NCBI RefSeq assembly: GCF_018613315.1
Contig: NZ_JAGGQL010000007.1
Coordinates: 91,988 to 155,987 of the forward strand
DNA length: 64,000 nucleotides
Direction of reading: 5' to 3'
Source: Bacillus sp. ISL-37
GTDB taxonomy: Bacteria > Bacillota > Bacilli > Bacillales > Cytobacillaceae
The notes under the pieces: generated by a model
What the model saw: only the letters and a program-made list of their open reading frames with translations
What the model was told of the DNA's origin: nothing
Databases searched by the model: none
Program-made: the position numbers and the translations under genes
Part shown: piece after piece, positions 43,888-53,142 of the stretch
How positions within the stretch are numbered: position 1 is the first letter of the stretch
Layout: each line of letters opens with the position of its first letter

Positions 43888-44391
43888 TTAACGATTTTCA
43901 GGGAAAATTCTTTCTATTGTAGCATTAAAATCTTCGGAAAGCCCCACAATCGGCCTTCTGCTCTGAAGCTGATCCCTATAGTCTGTCATTCTGATAACAA
44001 ACTCTGCATTAGAAGATACATAAACATCATCAATGGACTCATCGGAGACTTTGATTTGTTGAGCAATTTTGTTTTTTAAATCACCTGTAACAGCCTCTGT
44101 ATCACCATTTTCAAGGACTACGGCCACATAAGCCTTTCGCTGCACATTGATGACGGTAGCGCTTTGAACTTCATTAAGCATTTCTACTTGTTCCTCCGCA
44201 TTTTCATCCACATGCATCTTGTATGTTTGATTATATGAATTGGTGGTGTACTCCTGGTTGATATTCTGGATTCGTGCACCATCATTATTTATTTGATAAG
44301 TTTCTGCTCCCTCATCCGTATATGTATTGCACCCAGTGAACAAAAGGACGGTCATAATCAGAGTAAGCATCTGTAGGCTAATTTGTTTCAT
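43888..44391 (-). CDS. YhcN/YlaJ family sporulation lipoprotein
   Basis: 167 residues with lipobox LFTGC at about 15-19 and then the YhcN/YlaJ domain (VQSATVINVQRKAYVAVVL, IAQQIKVSDESIDDVYVSSN). Members sit in the forespore inner membrane and affect germination and outgrowth. ATG chosen over an upstream TTG because AGGAGGG then has seven-base spacing. A sigma-G type promoter lies 30-60 bp upstream, which fits forespore expression. Confidence 0.9.
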   Translation of the reverse strand: MKQISLQMLTLIMTVLLFTGCNTYTDEGAETYQINNDGARIQNINQEYTTNSYNQTYKMHVDENAEEQVEMLNEVQSATVINVQRKAYVAVVLENGDTEAVTGDLKNKIAQQIKVSDESIDDVYVSSNAEFVIRMTDYRDQLQSRRPIVGLSEDFNATIERIFPENR

Positions 44392-44422
44392 TGGCAAACC
44401 CTCCTAATTTTTGAATCGCAAA

Positions 44423-44453
44423 TAGAATGTCCAAATCGACGAAGTTTTATTCG
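44423..44453 (-). promoter_or_regulatory. Sigma-G type promoter of the YhcN/YlaJ gene
   Basis: On the reverse strand CGAATA, 18 bases, CATTCTA, close to the sigma-G consensus TGMATA-N17-18-CATWHTA with one -35 mismatch. Confidence 0.65.
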
Positions 44454-44607
44454 AAGTTTCCTAACTTATTAAAAATGAGAAAAGACTATTGTTTGTTCGG
44501 TAATTTGGTATTGGAAAATAAGGCAGTGTGGATATTTGAGATAATGGAGGAATTTTATGAAAGCGCCGCCATAAGATTAATAGATAAAAATTTTTAGGAG
44601 GTTTTTA

Positions 44608-45336
44608 ATGACTAAGACCAGGGGCTTGATGAGTATCGCTATTACAATTGTCTTTTTTCTTTCCGTTTTTTCAACAGCAGAAGCGGCTAAAAAAGTTCCC
44701 GTTACTTCTGAGAAGGATCCAGTCGTTTTTGTTCATGGTTTTACAGGTTCGTCTTCAAGTTTTGATGACATGAGACAATGGCTTATTAGCCAGGGATGGC
44801 CATCCAATTACCTGTATGCCATCCAATATTCAGATACTACAGGAAGCAGTATAGACAATGCGTACGAATTGCAATCGTTCGTGAAAACCGTCTTGCAACA
44901 GACGAAAGCATCAAAAGTTGATATAGTCGCACATAGTATGGGAGGGCTAAGTACACGATACTATGTAAAATACCTGGAAGGTGCTCAAAAAGTCGATGAT
45001 GTAGTCACATTAGGTTCCCCTCATCACGGCACGAATTCTTCGTATTTTGGGTTGTGGACTCAGGGAGCGCGAGAAATGGTCCCTGGAAGTACTTTCCTGA
45101 ACGACTTAAACAGTGTTGATGAAACACCAAATGGAAGTGACACTTCAGCGATCATTCAATACACATCAATTTACAGCAGTGCTGATACAGTCATCAACCC
45201 TTATACGAGTTCAATTATTGCTGGAGCAGAAAATGTTGAAATTAGTGGTGTGAGCCATAGCGGCCTGTTGACAGATTCATCAGTCCGCCCTCTTATTCAG
45301 GCTGGGTTGGAGGATGGAGGAAAGAATACAAATTAA
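44608..45336 (+). CDS. Secreted triacylglycerol lipase / esterase (LipA-like)
   Basis: 242 residues with a signal peptide ([19 protein letters not shown], cut after AEA). The alpha/beta hydrolase triad is clear: Ser110 in AHSMGG, which has the Ala in place of the first Gly as in Bacillus LipA, Asp193 (SADTVINP) and His217 (GVSHSGL). Oxyanion segment VHGFTGSS. It should release fatty acids from lipids outside the cell. It is longer than B. subtilis LipA (about 181 mature residues). AGGAGG precedes the ATG. Confidence 0.92.
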   Translation: MTKTRGLMSIAITIVFFLSVFSTAEAAKKVPVTSEKDPVVFVHGFTGSSSSFDDMRQWLISQGWPSNYLYAIQYSDTTGSSIDNAYELQSFVKTVLQQTKASKVDIVAHSMGGLSTRYYVKYLEGAQKVDDVVTLGSPHHGTNSSYFGLWTQGAREMVPGSTFLNDLNSVDETPNGSDTSAIIQYTSIYSSADTVINPYTSSIIAGAENVEISGVSHSGLLTDSSVRPLIQAGLEDGGKNTN

Positions 45337-45342
45337 ACAGAC

Positions 45343-45371
45343 AAAAGGCCAGCTTCTATGCTGGCCTTTTG
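45343..45371. terminator. Bidirectional terminator
   Basis: AAAAGGCCAGC-TTCTAT-GCTGGCCTTTT between convergent genes. Confidence 0.92.
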
Positions 45372-45379
45372 TGATTTGT

Positions 45380-46465
45380 TTATGAATCAGGGGTGATCAG
45401 GTTCTTCTTATCCCTAAGTTTATAAAATTTCCACACATCCTTTATGACTATCTTTACTACAGAATAAAGTGGGATGGCGATCAGGATTCCGACGAAGCCA
45501 TATAAGGAGCCGGCCGCGATTAACAGAAGGATGACGGTGATCGGGTGGATGCTGAGTTTTTTCCCCATCACCTGAGGCGTAACAAGATTCCCTTCAAGCT
45601 GCTGCACGATGATCAGGACAAGCAGTACCTTTAACATCATCATGGGACTGTTTGTGAGGGCAACGAATAATGCTGGAATTACACCTAATAGTGGGCCCAA
45701 GAATGGAACGACTGTTAAAACCATCGTGAAAATAGCAAGGATTAGGGCATAATCAAGTCCAATGATTTTATATCCAATATACATTAGCGTCCCGTCCACA
45801 AGAGCGATGATGAATTGGCCAGTTACATAGGTGAATAGAGTTTTATCAATATCTTTTAAGATTTTATTGCCTTCCTGCACATGCTCTTCTGGAATTAGTT
45901 TTAAAATATAAGGCCTTAACTTTTCATCATCCTTTAAAAAGAAGAACGCAAGAAACGGAACAACGACAAGAACAGTCGCGATACTAGTGATCACCGAAAA
46001 TACTGTCAAGAGATTTTCTCCCAGACTTTGTGTGACCTTGCTCAAATAGTTCAGTGCTCTTTGCTTGATTTCATCTGCATTAACAAAACCAAGCTGATTT
46101 TCATTGATGACTTTTTTCGACTCTTCCGTAATTTCATCTACTTTTTGAGGAAAGTTTCCCTGTATTTCGCTGATCTGTTCTCCTAATTGGGAACCTGCAA
46201 AATAAACAAATCCCGAAAATAATCCAGCTACCAGAACAAAGACAATCACAATGCTCACTATTTTTGGCATGTATTGCTCAAACCATTGAACTGGTTTCCT
46301 TAATATATAATAGACAAGACCTGAAATCAAAACAGGAAAGAAAATGGCGATAATAAAGTTTTGCAGCGGCCAAACAAAGTAGTCTATCTTACCAAAGAGG
46401 AAAATGATAAGAAGCAGGAGAATGGTTCCGGTTGCGTATTTAAAAAAAGGTCGTTGAATCCACAT
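45380..46465 (-). CDS. AI-2E family transporter (PF01594)
   Basis: 361 residues with eight or so membrane helices. Diagnostic segments are VLVVVPFLAFFFLKDDE, GPLLGVIPALFVAL and LEGNLVTPQVMGKKLSIHPITVI. A helical soluble stretch (about 90-140) lies between the second and third helices. Some members export autoinducer-2, others are Na+/H+ antiporters, so the substrate is not assigned. AGGGGG precedes the ATG. Confidence 0.9.
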   Translation of the reverse strand: MWIQRPFFKYATGTILLLLIIFLFGKIDYFVWPLQNFIIAIFFPVLISGLVYYILRKPVQWFEQYMPKIVSIVIVFVLVAGLFSGFVYFAGSQLGEQISEIQGNFPQKVDEITEESKKVINENQLGFVNADEIKQRALNYLSKVTQSLGENLLTVFSVITSIATVLVVVPFLAFFFLKDDEKLRPYILKLIPEEHVQEGNKILKDIDKTLFTYVTGQFIIALVDGTLMYIGYKIIGLDYALILAIFTMVLTVVPFLGPLLGVIPALFVALTNSPMMMLKVLLVLIIVQQLEGNLVTPQVMGKKLSIHPITVILLLIAAGSLYGFVGILIAIPLYSVVKIVIKDVWKFYKLRDKKNLITPDS

Positions 46466-46677
46466 GTCTTTAACCCCCTGAATATTTATGTCTCTTCCTA
46501 TTAATTACCTTAAAGAAATGGACACTAAACAAACTGGTTGTCATATAGTGGACAGTACCGACATATAATAATAAAAATGGTAGTTTGATATAAATCTTAA
46601 CGGGTAAATATTCTGGTCAACAGAAATAGAATCGCAGCATTAGCCACTGGTCATCTTCTGTGTAAAGGGGTCTCTGT

Positions 46678-46824
46678 ATGGTTGCAGTCGAAGAACATCT
46701 GTTATTTATCAAAGAACTTGGCCGTTTATTCAATGAGTACGCGCAATGCGAGGATAAGGAACTGAAAAATGAGATTTATAAAGATATTCAGCTATTAGGT
46801 AAGGCAATCAATATTAGTAACTAG
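46678..46824 (+). CDS. Small acidic protein of unknown function (48 aa)
   Basis: A 48-residue frame with AAAGGGG seven bases upstream and a terminator behind. The product is helical and acidic (EEHLLFIKELGRLFNEYAQ, DKELKNEIYKDIQ), with no membrane segment. Codon use and signals look genuine, but I know no family. Confidence 0.62.
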   Translation: MVAVEEHLLFIKELGRLFNEYAQCEDKELKNEIYKDIQLLGKAINISN

Positions 46825-46838
46825 GTTTAAATAGAACC

Positions 46839-46880
46839 CGGCAAGCCCTTGATCAGCGGCTTGTCGTTTTTATTTTTTAG
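46839..46880 (+). terminator. Terminator after the 48-aa gene
   Basis: CGGCAAGCC / GGCTTGTCG with one G-U pair, then TTTTTATTTTTT. Confidence 0.85.
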
Positions 46881-47001
46881 GTATTTTTGAGTGTGTGAAA
46901 GAGCCGTTGAACAAAAAAAGAACCAACAAGAGCTATATTTAGGAAAGCTAGCCATTGTTCTTTCATATATATGAAACAAGCATATGAAAGGGGAGGGTTA
47001 T

Positions 47002-47424
47002 ATGAGAATTGACCTTTCAAGGGAACAATATTTGACACTCGTAAAATTATTGCAGCTTGGAAATTGGCCTTTAGGTCTGACTGAAGCAAATCAGGAACTG
47101 GTGAGTAAAGCGGAGGATCTTGAACAATATATTTTCTCTCTATCAAGGGACTTTGAAGCTAGTGACGGGATTTACTATGACGAGGAAGAGGAATATTACT
47201 ATCTTTCCGAAGACCTCCGGGATACGGTGGAAGCGATTATTGATGAGTACGAGGAAGATGTCTTTTGGGATCAACTTACCCATAAGCTCGCCACAATTGA
47301 TTTGAAGCGTGAAGTCAACATCAATGCTTCTATTGAACAAAAGATCAATCGGCTTTTCCAACTGAAAGCACGTTATGAAAAATACTTCCTGGAAAACGGT
47401 CTGGACAAAATTGATATTTTATAA
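47002..47424 (+). CDS. Acidic protein of unknown function (140 aa)
   Basis: 140 residues, strongly acidic in the middle (DGIYYDEEEEYYYL, then EEYEEDVFWDQL), probably all helical. ATG at 47002 is chosen because AAAGGGGAGGG lies six bases upstream; an earlier ATG would place that site inside the gene. No recognised domain or membrane segment. Single-gene unit. Confidence 0.72.
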   Translation: MRIDLSREQYLTLVKLLQLGNWPLGLTEANQELVSKAEDLEQYIFSLSRDFEASDGIYYDEEEEYYYLSEDLRDTVEAIIDEYEEDVFWDQLTHKLATIDLKREVNINASIEQKINRLFQLKARYEKYFLENGLDKIDIL

Positions 47425-47427
47425 GGA

Positions 47428-47456
47428 AAAATCCGGCCAGGCATGGCCGGATTTAT
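47428..47456. terminator. Bidirectional terminator, acidic gene and phn operon
   Basis: AAATCCGGCCA-GGCA-TGGCCGGATTT, followed by ATTTTA; it overlaps the last codons of the reverse-strand permease. Confidence 0.9.
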
Positions 47457-48289
47457 TTTATGAAGATTCTCGCTTTTTCAGAAATGTAGTCGGCTGCGAA
47501 AACCAGGAGAAGATAGAAAAATAGCAAGAGAGTAATATCTGTGTAATGGAAGAAACTCATGCTCAGCTTGAATTGCTGACCGAGCCCACCTGCGCCAACA
47601 AAACCGACGACAATCGTCGTTCGCATGATGACCTCCCAACGGTAAAGGATATACGTCAGGAATCGGGGAAGAGCAGCTGGCAATACTCCATACAAAAAGA
47701 GCTGAAAACGTCCTGCCCCGGATGAAGAAAGATTTCGAACCGGCCTTGAGTCTAAATCTTCGATGACCTCTGCAAAAAGCTTTCCAAGAATCCCGAAATT
47801 ATGAAGAGCAAGTGCGATTGCCCCCGGCAATATTCCAGGTTTAAAAATGAAGATGATGATCATTGCCCAAACAAGCTCCGGGACTGCCCGAGAAAAGATA
47901 TATCCTCCGCGAACAACACCAAATGATAGCCAACCATGCCATTTTTTAGCCAGCGTGAGGGACCCGTCTGCAACATTCCTTGCTGCTGGCACAACTGTCA
48001 GGAGTGCGGCAATTGTCGCAAAGCCAGTAGCCATCACACTCATCACCAATGTTTCGATCGTAAGATCCAATGCATTTTTCCAGTTTTCGGCATTAAGATA
48101 AGCCGGACTTTCTTCATCTATACCCAAAAGCCCTTTAAAGAACTTGCTAGCGTAAAAAAGATTCTTTTCTGTAAACAGTAAGGACAAGCTTGCTTTTTCT
48201 ACAATAAATATCGATGCCCAGGATCCAATCATAAGTAGCAATAGAGCATAGACAGAAGCTGTTACGAAGCTAAGTTTATATTTCTTCAT
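47453..48289 (-). CDS. phnE: Phosphonate-type ABC transporter permease (second PhnE)
   Basis: 278 residues, six helices, with the PhnE EAA-like loop (AEVIEDLDSRPVRNLSSSGA and VGAGGLGQQF). The ATG is chosen since GAGGCTGG precedes it and it overlaps the upstream permease stop by four bases (ATGA); a longer frame has no ribosome site. Last gene of phnDCEE on the reverse strand. Confidence 0.9.
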   Translation of the reverse strand: MKKYKLSFVTASVYALLLLMIGSWASIFIVEKASLSLLFTEKNLFYASKFFKGLLGIDEESPAYLNAENWKNALDLTIETLVMSVMATGFATIAALLTVVPAARNVADGSLTLAKKWHGWLSFGVVRGGYIFSRAVPELVWAMIIIFIFKPGILPGAIALALHNFGILGKLFAEVIEDLDSRPVRNLSSSGAGRFQLFLYGVLPAALPRFLTYILYRWEVIMRTTIVVGFVGAGGLGQQFKLSMSFFHYTDITLLLFFYLLLVFAADYISEKARIFIK

Positions 48290-49086
48290 TGTACCAGCCT
48301 CTTTCTTAATTGGTTGCTCCAAAGATCGATGATGAGGACTAGGGCGATTAAAAAGAACACGAAAGTCCAAACTTCATCATAATTAAGGTCATCAAGACTC
48401 AACTGAATTTGATACCCCAGGCCACCGATGCCGACAAAGCTCATGATGGCAGAAGAACGAACTGCGCACTCAAATCGGTACATCGCATAACTGGTAATGC
48501 TTGCCATGACCATTGGCAAGTAACCATACCATAAAGTCTGCATTTTTGAAGCGCCCGCTGCTTCCAAAGCTTTAATCGGTTCCCTTGGTATGTCCTCCAG
48601 CATATCTGCAAAAATCCTTCCCAGGATGCCACCGTATGGTATAGCCAGGGCAAAAATCGCGGCAAAAGGAGAGAGACCGATCGAGGCGACGAATAACCAG
48701 GCCCATACGAGTTCATGAATGGCTCTCATGAAGCCAAGCTGCCCTCTAAAAAATGGCCGTATATACCTTTTGATTTTACCTTCTGATACCACAATTCCAG
48801 AGGCGAAAATGCCAAAGAAAAAGGCAATGATAATCGCCAGACTCATGCCGGCAACTGCATATGAAAGAGTTGTCCAGCTCGACTCCAGGGCCAGAAGAAG
48901 GATGTCACCCGATAAATCAGGAGTGAAAAATGCTGCCGCAATTTGTTTTGCTGTTATGAATCCTCCGCTATGAATCAAGTTCCTGTGCCATTCAACAGAG
49001 AAAAGACTCCACATGAATGCAAGCAATAGGATCAGTGTAAGGATCTTTCGCTTATGGAGCTCAAAATTCAACCATCTTTTATCCAT
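48286..49086 (-). CDS. phnE: Phosphonate-type ABC transporter permease (first PhnE)
   Basis: 266 residues, six helices. The conserved cytoplasmic loop is ADMLEDIPREPIKALEAAGA and the terminal signature is SFVGIGGLGYQIQLSL. It pairs with the second PhnE as a heterodimer, an arrangement common in Gram-positive phosphonate and phosphite importers. It starts one base after phnC ends. Confidence 0.92.
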   Translation of the reverse strand: MDKRWLNFELHKRKILTLILLLAFMWSLFSVEWHRNLIHSGGFITAKQIAAAFFTPDLSGDILLLALESSWTTLSYAVAGMSLAIIIAFFFGIFASGIVVSEGKIKRYIRPFFRGQLGFMRAIHELVWAWLFVASIGLSPFAAIFALAIPYGGILGRIFADMLEDIPREPIKALEAAGASKMQTLWYGYLPMVMASITSYAMYRFECAVRSSAIMSFVGIGGLGYQIQLSLDDLNYDEVWTFVFFLIALVLIIDLWSNQLRKRLVQ

Positions 49087-49087
49087 A

Positions 49088-49834
49088 TCAAGACAGCTCC
49101 TTTAGTCTATAAAGGCTATTGATAAGGTCATCAGTTACGGAGGAAGCGGGGAGGTCAAAGAAGATTTCACCATCTTTAAGGGCAATCAATCTATCAAAAT
49201 ATTTCCGGGCATAATCGACTGAATGCAAGCTGGCGATCAGTGTCTGGTTTTCCTCTAATGCAATTTTAACCAATAGTTCGAGGACATCTTCCGCACGCGC
49301 TGGATCCAGAGAGGCAACCGGTTCATCGGCCAGTACAATTTCAGGACTTTGGACAAGGAGCCTTGCAAGTGCTACTCGTTGTTGTTCTCCACCTGAGAGG
49401 GAAGAAGTTTCTTCATACAATTTATCTGTCAATCCCACCCGACTCAGTGCCTGGACAGCATATTCCTTATCCTGAGGGATCAGCATGGAAAGAAGAGATT
49501 TAAAAATCCCCCATTCAGACAGCCTTCCAGCAAGAACATTATGGATGACCGGAAGCTCTCCTACAAGGTCAAACTGTTGGCGAATGATACCGATTTTTTT
49601 TGCTCTCTTCTTATGGTCCATTAGCTCAGAGAGAGGGTGGCCGTCTATCAGGATTTCACCCTGGCTTGGTGGAAGAATGGCTGCCAGCATGTTCAGCAAT
49701 GTAGTTTTGCCTGCTCCGCTTGGACCAATGAGGGCAACTAATTCTCCTTTATTAACAGTAAAAGAGAGGGAAGATAAGGCGATCTTCCGCTCATAGATTT
49801 TCGATATTTGTTTAAGGCCTATTGCTTCTTGCAT
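49088..49834 (-). CDS. phnC: Phosphonate-type ABC transporter ATP-binding protein
   Basis: 248 residues: Walker A GPSGAGKT, signature LSGGEQQR, Walker B IVLADEP and switch His in IASLHSVDYA. The order and sequence style are those of PhnC. The ATG is preferred over a GTG three codons earlier because GGTGG then serves as ribosome site. Confidence 0.93.
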   Translation of the reverse strand: MQEAIGLKQISKIYERKIALSSLSFTVNKGELVALIGPSGAGKTTLLNMLAAILPPSQGEILIDGHPLSELMDHKKRAKKIGIIRQQFDLVGELPVIHNVLAGRLSEWGIFKSLLSMLIPQDKEYAVQALSRVGLTDKLYEETSSLSGGEQQRVALARLLVQSPEIVLADEPVASLDPARAEDVLELLVKIALEENQTLIASLHSVDYARKYFDRLIALKDGEIFFDLPASSVTDDLINSLYRLKELS

Positions 49835-49843
49835 GAAATCCAC

Positions 49844-50716
49844 CTACTTGATGATCTTGAGTTGCTTTGCTACCTTTTCTATTGCTTCGTAATTTTCATT
49901 CTTCGTTTCTATGAATTTATCAGTCTGCAATAATTCCATGATTTCATTATCCTCTGAAGTCATGGAAAGTATCGCCTCTTTGAGTTTAGTTTTGGTATCT
50001 GCATCCATCTTATTTAATGTCCAGTTGTAGTCATAGTACTCAGGAGTTGTATAAAACACTTTTACCTTTGATTCATCTACTTTGCCTTCTTTTACAGCAG
50101 CTTCCCATACTGAAATATTTAATGCGCCTGTATGATACGCACCTGATTCTACTAGCTTATATGTTTTATCATGGGAACCGGAGTAGTTCGGCTTTCCATC
50201 AAGGTCCTGATCCGCGTCTATGCCAGCTTCCATCATAAAGTAGCGCGGCATTAAATGACCGGATGTCGAGCTTTCACTGCCAAAAGTAAAGGATTTCCCT
50301 TTTAAATCTTCCAGGCCATCAATCTTTACATCACTGTTGGCAATAAATACGGATTTAAACTTTTCATCGATTGGTCTCTGTGCAAAAGCTTCAGCTTCAG
50401 GAACTAAGTTTCTCGCCTGTACACCAGTAAGGCCGCCAAACCAGGCAAGCTGGATTTCGCCACGTTCAAAGGCAGTAACAAGCGCCGAATAATCGACAGA
50501 AGGGACATACTCAACATCCAATCCTGTCCTCTCTTCCAGGTCCTTCGCAAAATCCTCCATGCTCCTGTTCAAATCTGCTGCATTCTGGTCGGGAATCGCA
50601 CCGATTTTAATTGTTTCTGTTTTTGTGTCTTGTTGTCCTTCGTCTGTACCAGTGTCAGAACAAGCCGCAAGGGTGAAGATCATCAACAAGCTTAAAAAAG
50701 TAATCAATTTTTTCAT
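49844..50716 (-). CDS. phnD: Phosphate/phosphonate/phosphite-binding lipoprotein
   Basis: 290 residues with lipobox LAAC at about 16-19, anchored outside the membrane. The PhnD/PtxB-type fold is shown by KIGAIPDQNAADLNRSMEDF, WFGGLTGVQARN and SESSTSGHLMPRYF. It is first in the phnDCEE operon. With no C-P lyase or phosphonatase genes in view, the true ligand (phosphonate, phosphite, methylphosphonate) is open. AGGTGATAACAG precedes the ATG. Confidence 0.92.
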   Translation of the reverse strand: MKKLITFLSLLMIFTLAACSDTGTDEGQQDTKTETIKIGAIPDQNAADLNRSMEDFAKDLEERTGLDVEYVPSVDYSALVTAFERGEIQLAWFGGLTGVQARNLVPEAEAFAQRPIDEKFKSVFIANSDVKIDGLEDLKGKSFTFGSESSTSGHLMPRYFMMEAGIDADQDLDGKPNYSGSHDKTYKLVESGAYHTGALNISVWEAAVKEGKVDESKVKVFYTTPEYYDYNWTLNKMDADTKTKLKEAILSMTSEDNEIMELLQTDKFIETKNENYEAIEKVAKQLKIIK

Positions 50717-50910
50717 CTGTTATCACCTTTATAAACAAATTTTATGTACCCTATAAAATTTATCAATAACTAGTGGATAACTCAATACATTTTGATGAAA
50801 TTTAATATGAATATTATAGGAGGTTAGGAGAATTCAGTATCCAAGCAGTTCAAAATCTTAATCATAGCCTGTTTTCAACAAGTTCTTTAAGGAGTTGTCA
50901 GAACTATAAT
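50717..50910. other. Upstream region of the phn operon
   Basis: About 190 bp with no gene, AT-rich. It must carry the phnD promoter on the reverse strand. No Pho box could be defined by eye. Confidence 0.4.
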
Positions 50911-51213
50911 AAGAAAAGTGCAAGCACCTTGTTCAGCCCCGACAAGCGCTGCCCGCCAATAACGCCACGTCCTGTGGCTGGCGGGTCTAGCACATCGTGT
51001 GCCTCGGAGGGCCGACCAGTGAAGTCGTTCTTTGACTTCATTGGGCGGATCGAAATCGGAAAGTATAGCCGACTGCCCAGAAACGCAGAAACTGGAGACT
51101 TCGACAAAGAAGCGCTTTTTGCTTCTGCCGGCGAAGTTGAAGTTTCGGAGTTTCTAGGAGGCGACACTAGACAAGCGACTCGAGGGGCTAGGCGCTGAAG
51201 CTGGACAATTCTC
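50911..51213 (+). repeat. Modular GC-rich repeat, copy 3 (long form)
   Basis: Ends match the other copies (AAAAGTGCAAGCACC, CAGCCCCGACAAGCGCTG; GGGGCTAGGCGCTGAAGC). The 230-bp core holds GAAGTCGTTCTTTGACTTC and GACTTCGACAAAGAAGCG and is almost the same as the core of the reverse copy at 63.8 kb. Open frames on both strands across it are not supported. Confidence 0.85.
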
Positions 51214-51251
51214 GAAGTGGAAATTTTATACTTTCTTATCTGGTAAAAAGA

Positions 51252-51281
51252 AAAACCTGACGGAATAGCGTCAGGTTCCTT
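51252..51281. terminator. Terminator of the ABC-F gene
   Basis: AACCTGACG-GAATAG-CGTCAGGTT, active on the reverse strand. Confidence 0.88.
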
Positions 51282-51287
51282 TGGATT

Positions 51288-52841
51288 CTATTTTGATTTT
51301 TCAATCCATTCTTCAACATTCCAGACTTTTGTTACCCAGTCTTCGTAGAAATCTGGTTCGTGGCTGACTAGGACAACCGTCCCTTTATATGCCTTCAATG
51401 CACGCTTTAACTCTGCTTTCGCAGTGATGTCAAGGTGGTTGGTAGGCTCGTCGAAAAGAAGCCAATTGCTCTCGTGCATAAGCAATTTTGTCAGGCGGAC
51501 TTTCGCCTGCTCACCGCCGCTAAGCTGGTTCAAAGGGCGGGAAATATGTTCATTCTTTAGGCCCCCACGTGCTAATGCAGCGCGGACCTGATGCTGATCC
51601 ATGCCTGGGAACTCGCTCCAGACATCTTCAATCGGAGTGATACTTCCTGCTTTTACTTCTTGTTCGAAGTAAGAAGGGAAGAGGAAATCGCCGCGTTCGA
51701 TTTTACCGCTCAATGCAGGGATTTTCCCAAGCATCGTTTTTAACAAGGTCGATTTACCGACTCCATTCATTCCGACAATCGCAATCTTCTCACCACGCTC
51801 GATCGTAACCGACATTTTAGGGAGAAGTGGGTGAGTATATCCAATTTCAAAGTCTGTGCCTTCAAATACATAACGGCTGCTTGCGCGTGATTCCTTAAAC
51901 TCAAAAGTTGGTTTGACGGCTGTTTCAGGTCTGTCAATTCGTTCCATACGGTCAAGCTGCTTTTGTCGGCTCTTTGCCCGTCCTGTTGTCGAATATCGCG
52001 CCTTATTTTTGGCAATAAAATCTTCTTGTTTCTTGATGAATTCCTTTTGCTTTTCATATGCGTTGATATGCTGATTCTTGTTAATCTCGGCCAATTCCAG
52101 GAATTTTTCATAGGTAGCAGTATAGCGCGTCAGCTTTGAGAATTCTAACTGGAAAATAACATTCGAAACTGGGTTCATGAATTCAGTGTCATGTGAGATC
52201 AGGATAAAAGCATAAGGGTAATCCTTCAGATATTTCGTGAGCCACTGGATATGCTCGACATCAAGGTAGTTAGTAGGCTCATCAAGAAGAAGTACTTTTG
52301 GTTTTTCAAGTAATAGCTTTGCTAGCAGAACTTTTGTACGCTGACCGCCGCTCAACGCAGAAACATCGCGGTCTATACCGATTGCGTCCAAACCAAGACC
52401 TCGCGCAGCTTCTTCGACCTCCATATCAAGGGAGTAGAAACCTCCCGCATCTAAGGTATCCTGGATTTCGGCCATTTGTTCAAGTAGCTTTTCAAGCTCC
52501 TCAGGTGTTGCATCCGCCATTTTTGCTGTCACTTCATTCAGTTCCTCTTCTTTCTTAAAAAGAGGAAGAAACGCATCACGCAATACATCACGGATGGTTT
52601 TTCCGGGTGTCAAAACAGTATGCTGATCAAGATATCCATACTCAACACCTGGAGTCCATTCAACTTTACCGGAATCGTGTATCAACTGCCCAGTAATGAT
52701 ATTCATCAATGTCGACTTTCCTACTCCGTTCGCTCCTACAAGGCCAACATGGTCTTCTGCTAGCAAACGAAAGGAAACGTCTTTAAAAAGGGTACGATCC
52801 CCAAATGTGTGGCTTAAATTTTCTACATTTAATAAACTCAT
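51288..52841 (-). CDS. ABC-F family ATPase (YfmM-like)
   Basis: 517 residues, two ABC domains in tandem with no membrane part, as in ribosome-associated ABC-F factors. First domain: GANGVGKS, LSGGQRTK, LLLDEPTN. Linker of about 80 residues rich in Lys, Gln and Arg (the P-site tRNA interaction motif). Second domain: GMNGVGKS, LSGGEQAK, LLFDEPTN. The size and the start (LLNVENLSHTFGDRTLF) are most like B. subtilis YfmM (from memory). A role in translation or stalled ribosomes is expected; nothing shows antibiotic resistance. Confidence 0.88.
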   Translation of the reverse strand: MSLLNVENLSHTFGDRTLFKDVSFRLLAEDHVGLVGANGVGKSTLMNIITGQLIHDSGKVEWTPGVEYGYLDQHTVLTPGKTIRDVLRDAFLPLFKKEEELNEVTAKMADATPEELEKLLEQMAEIQDTLDAGGFYSLDMEVEEAARGLGLDAIGIDRDVSALSGGQRTKVLLAKLLLEKPKVLLLDEPTNYLDVEHIQWLTKYLKDYPYAFILISHDTEFMNPVSNVIFQLEFSKLTRYTATYEKFLELAEINKNQHINAYEKQKEFIKKQEDFIAKNKARYSTTGRAKSRQKQLDRMERIDRPETAVKPTFEFKESRASSRYVFEGTDFEIGYTHPLLPKMSVTIERGEKIAIVGMNGVGKSTLLKTMLGKIPALSGKIERGDFLFPSYFEQEVKAGSITPIEDVWSEFPGMDQHQVRAALARGGLKNEHISRPLNQLSGGEQAKVRLTKLLMHESNWLLFDEPTNHLDITAKAELKRALKAYKGTVVLVSHEPDFYEDWVTKVWNVEEWIEKSK

Positions 52842-53142
52842 GATAAAATCCTCGCTTTAATCTATTTTAAGAAAACAAATATTTTACAATCACATTTCTT
52901 AATCATACTAAAATCTCTGGTTTTCGACCAGCGTTTTCTAGGCTGGAAGATATGGAAACTGTTCCTATTAGCTTTGTGGAATTTTACCTAGTTCGGAATC
53001 TGAAACAATAACCATAGACTTAGGAGTAAATTGCAAAATTAGGAAAAAATAACTGAATTTACAAAAAATACAGTTTATTGATTGAATGGAAGTTTTCACC
53101 TCTGCTATATTGTTATTCAATACATAGAAGGAGGTTTAAATT
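52842..53142. promoter_or_regulatory. Divergent promoter region of the ABC-F and LVIVD genes
   Basis: 300 bp, AT-rich, no gene. A good sigma-A promoter for the LVIVD gene is at 53082-53111: TTGAAT, 18 bases, TATATT. The ABC-F leader was not found to hold a clear attenuator. Confidence 0.55.

Noticed and set aside
43789..44079. 96-residue frame between the HD gene and the lipoprotein
   Set aside because: It runs through a 15-bp terminator stem and lies antisense to the spore lipoprotein gene.
50904..51198. Open frames on both strands in the repeat before the ABC-F gene
   Set aside because: The same DNA recurs at 63797-64000 in the other orientation and in shortened forms elsewhere; it is a non-coding repeat.
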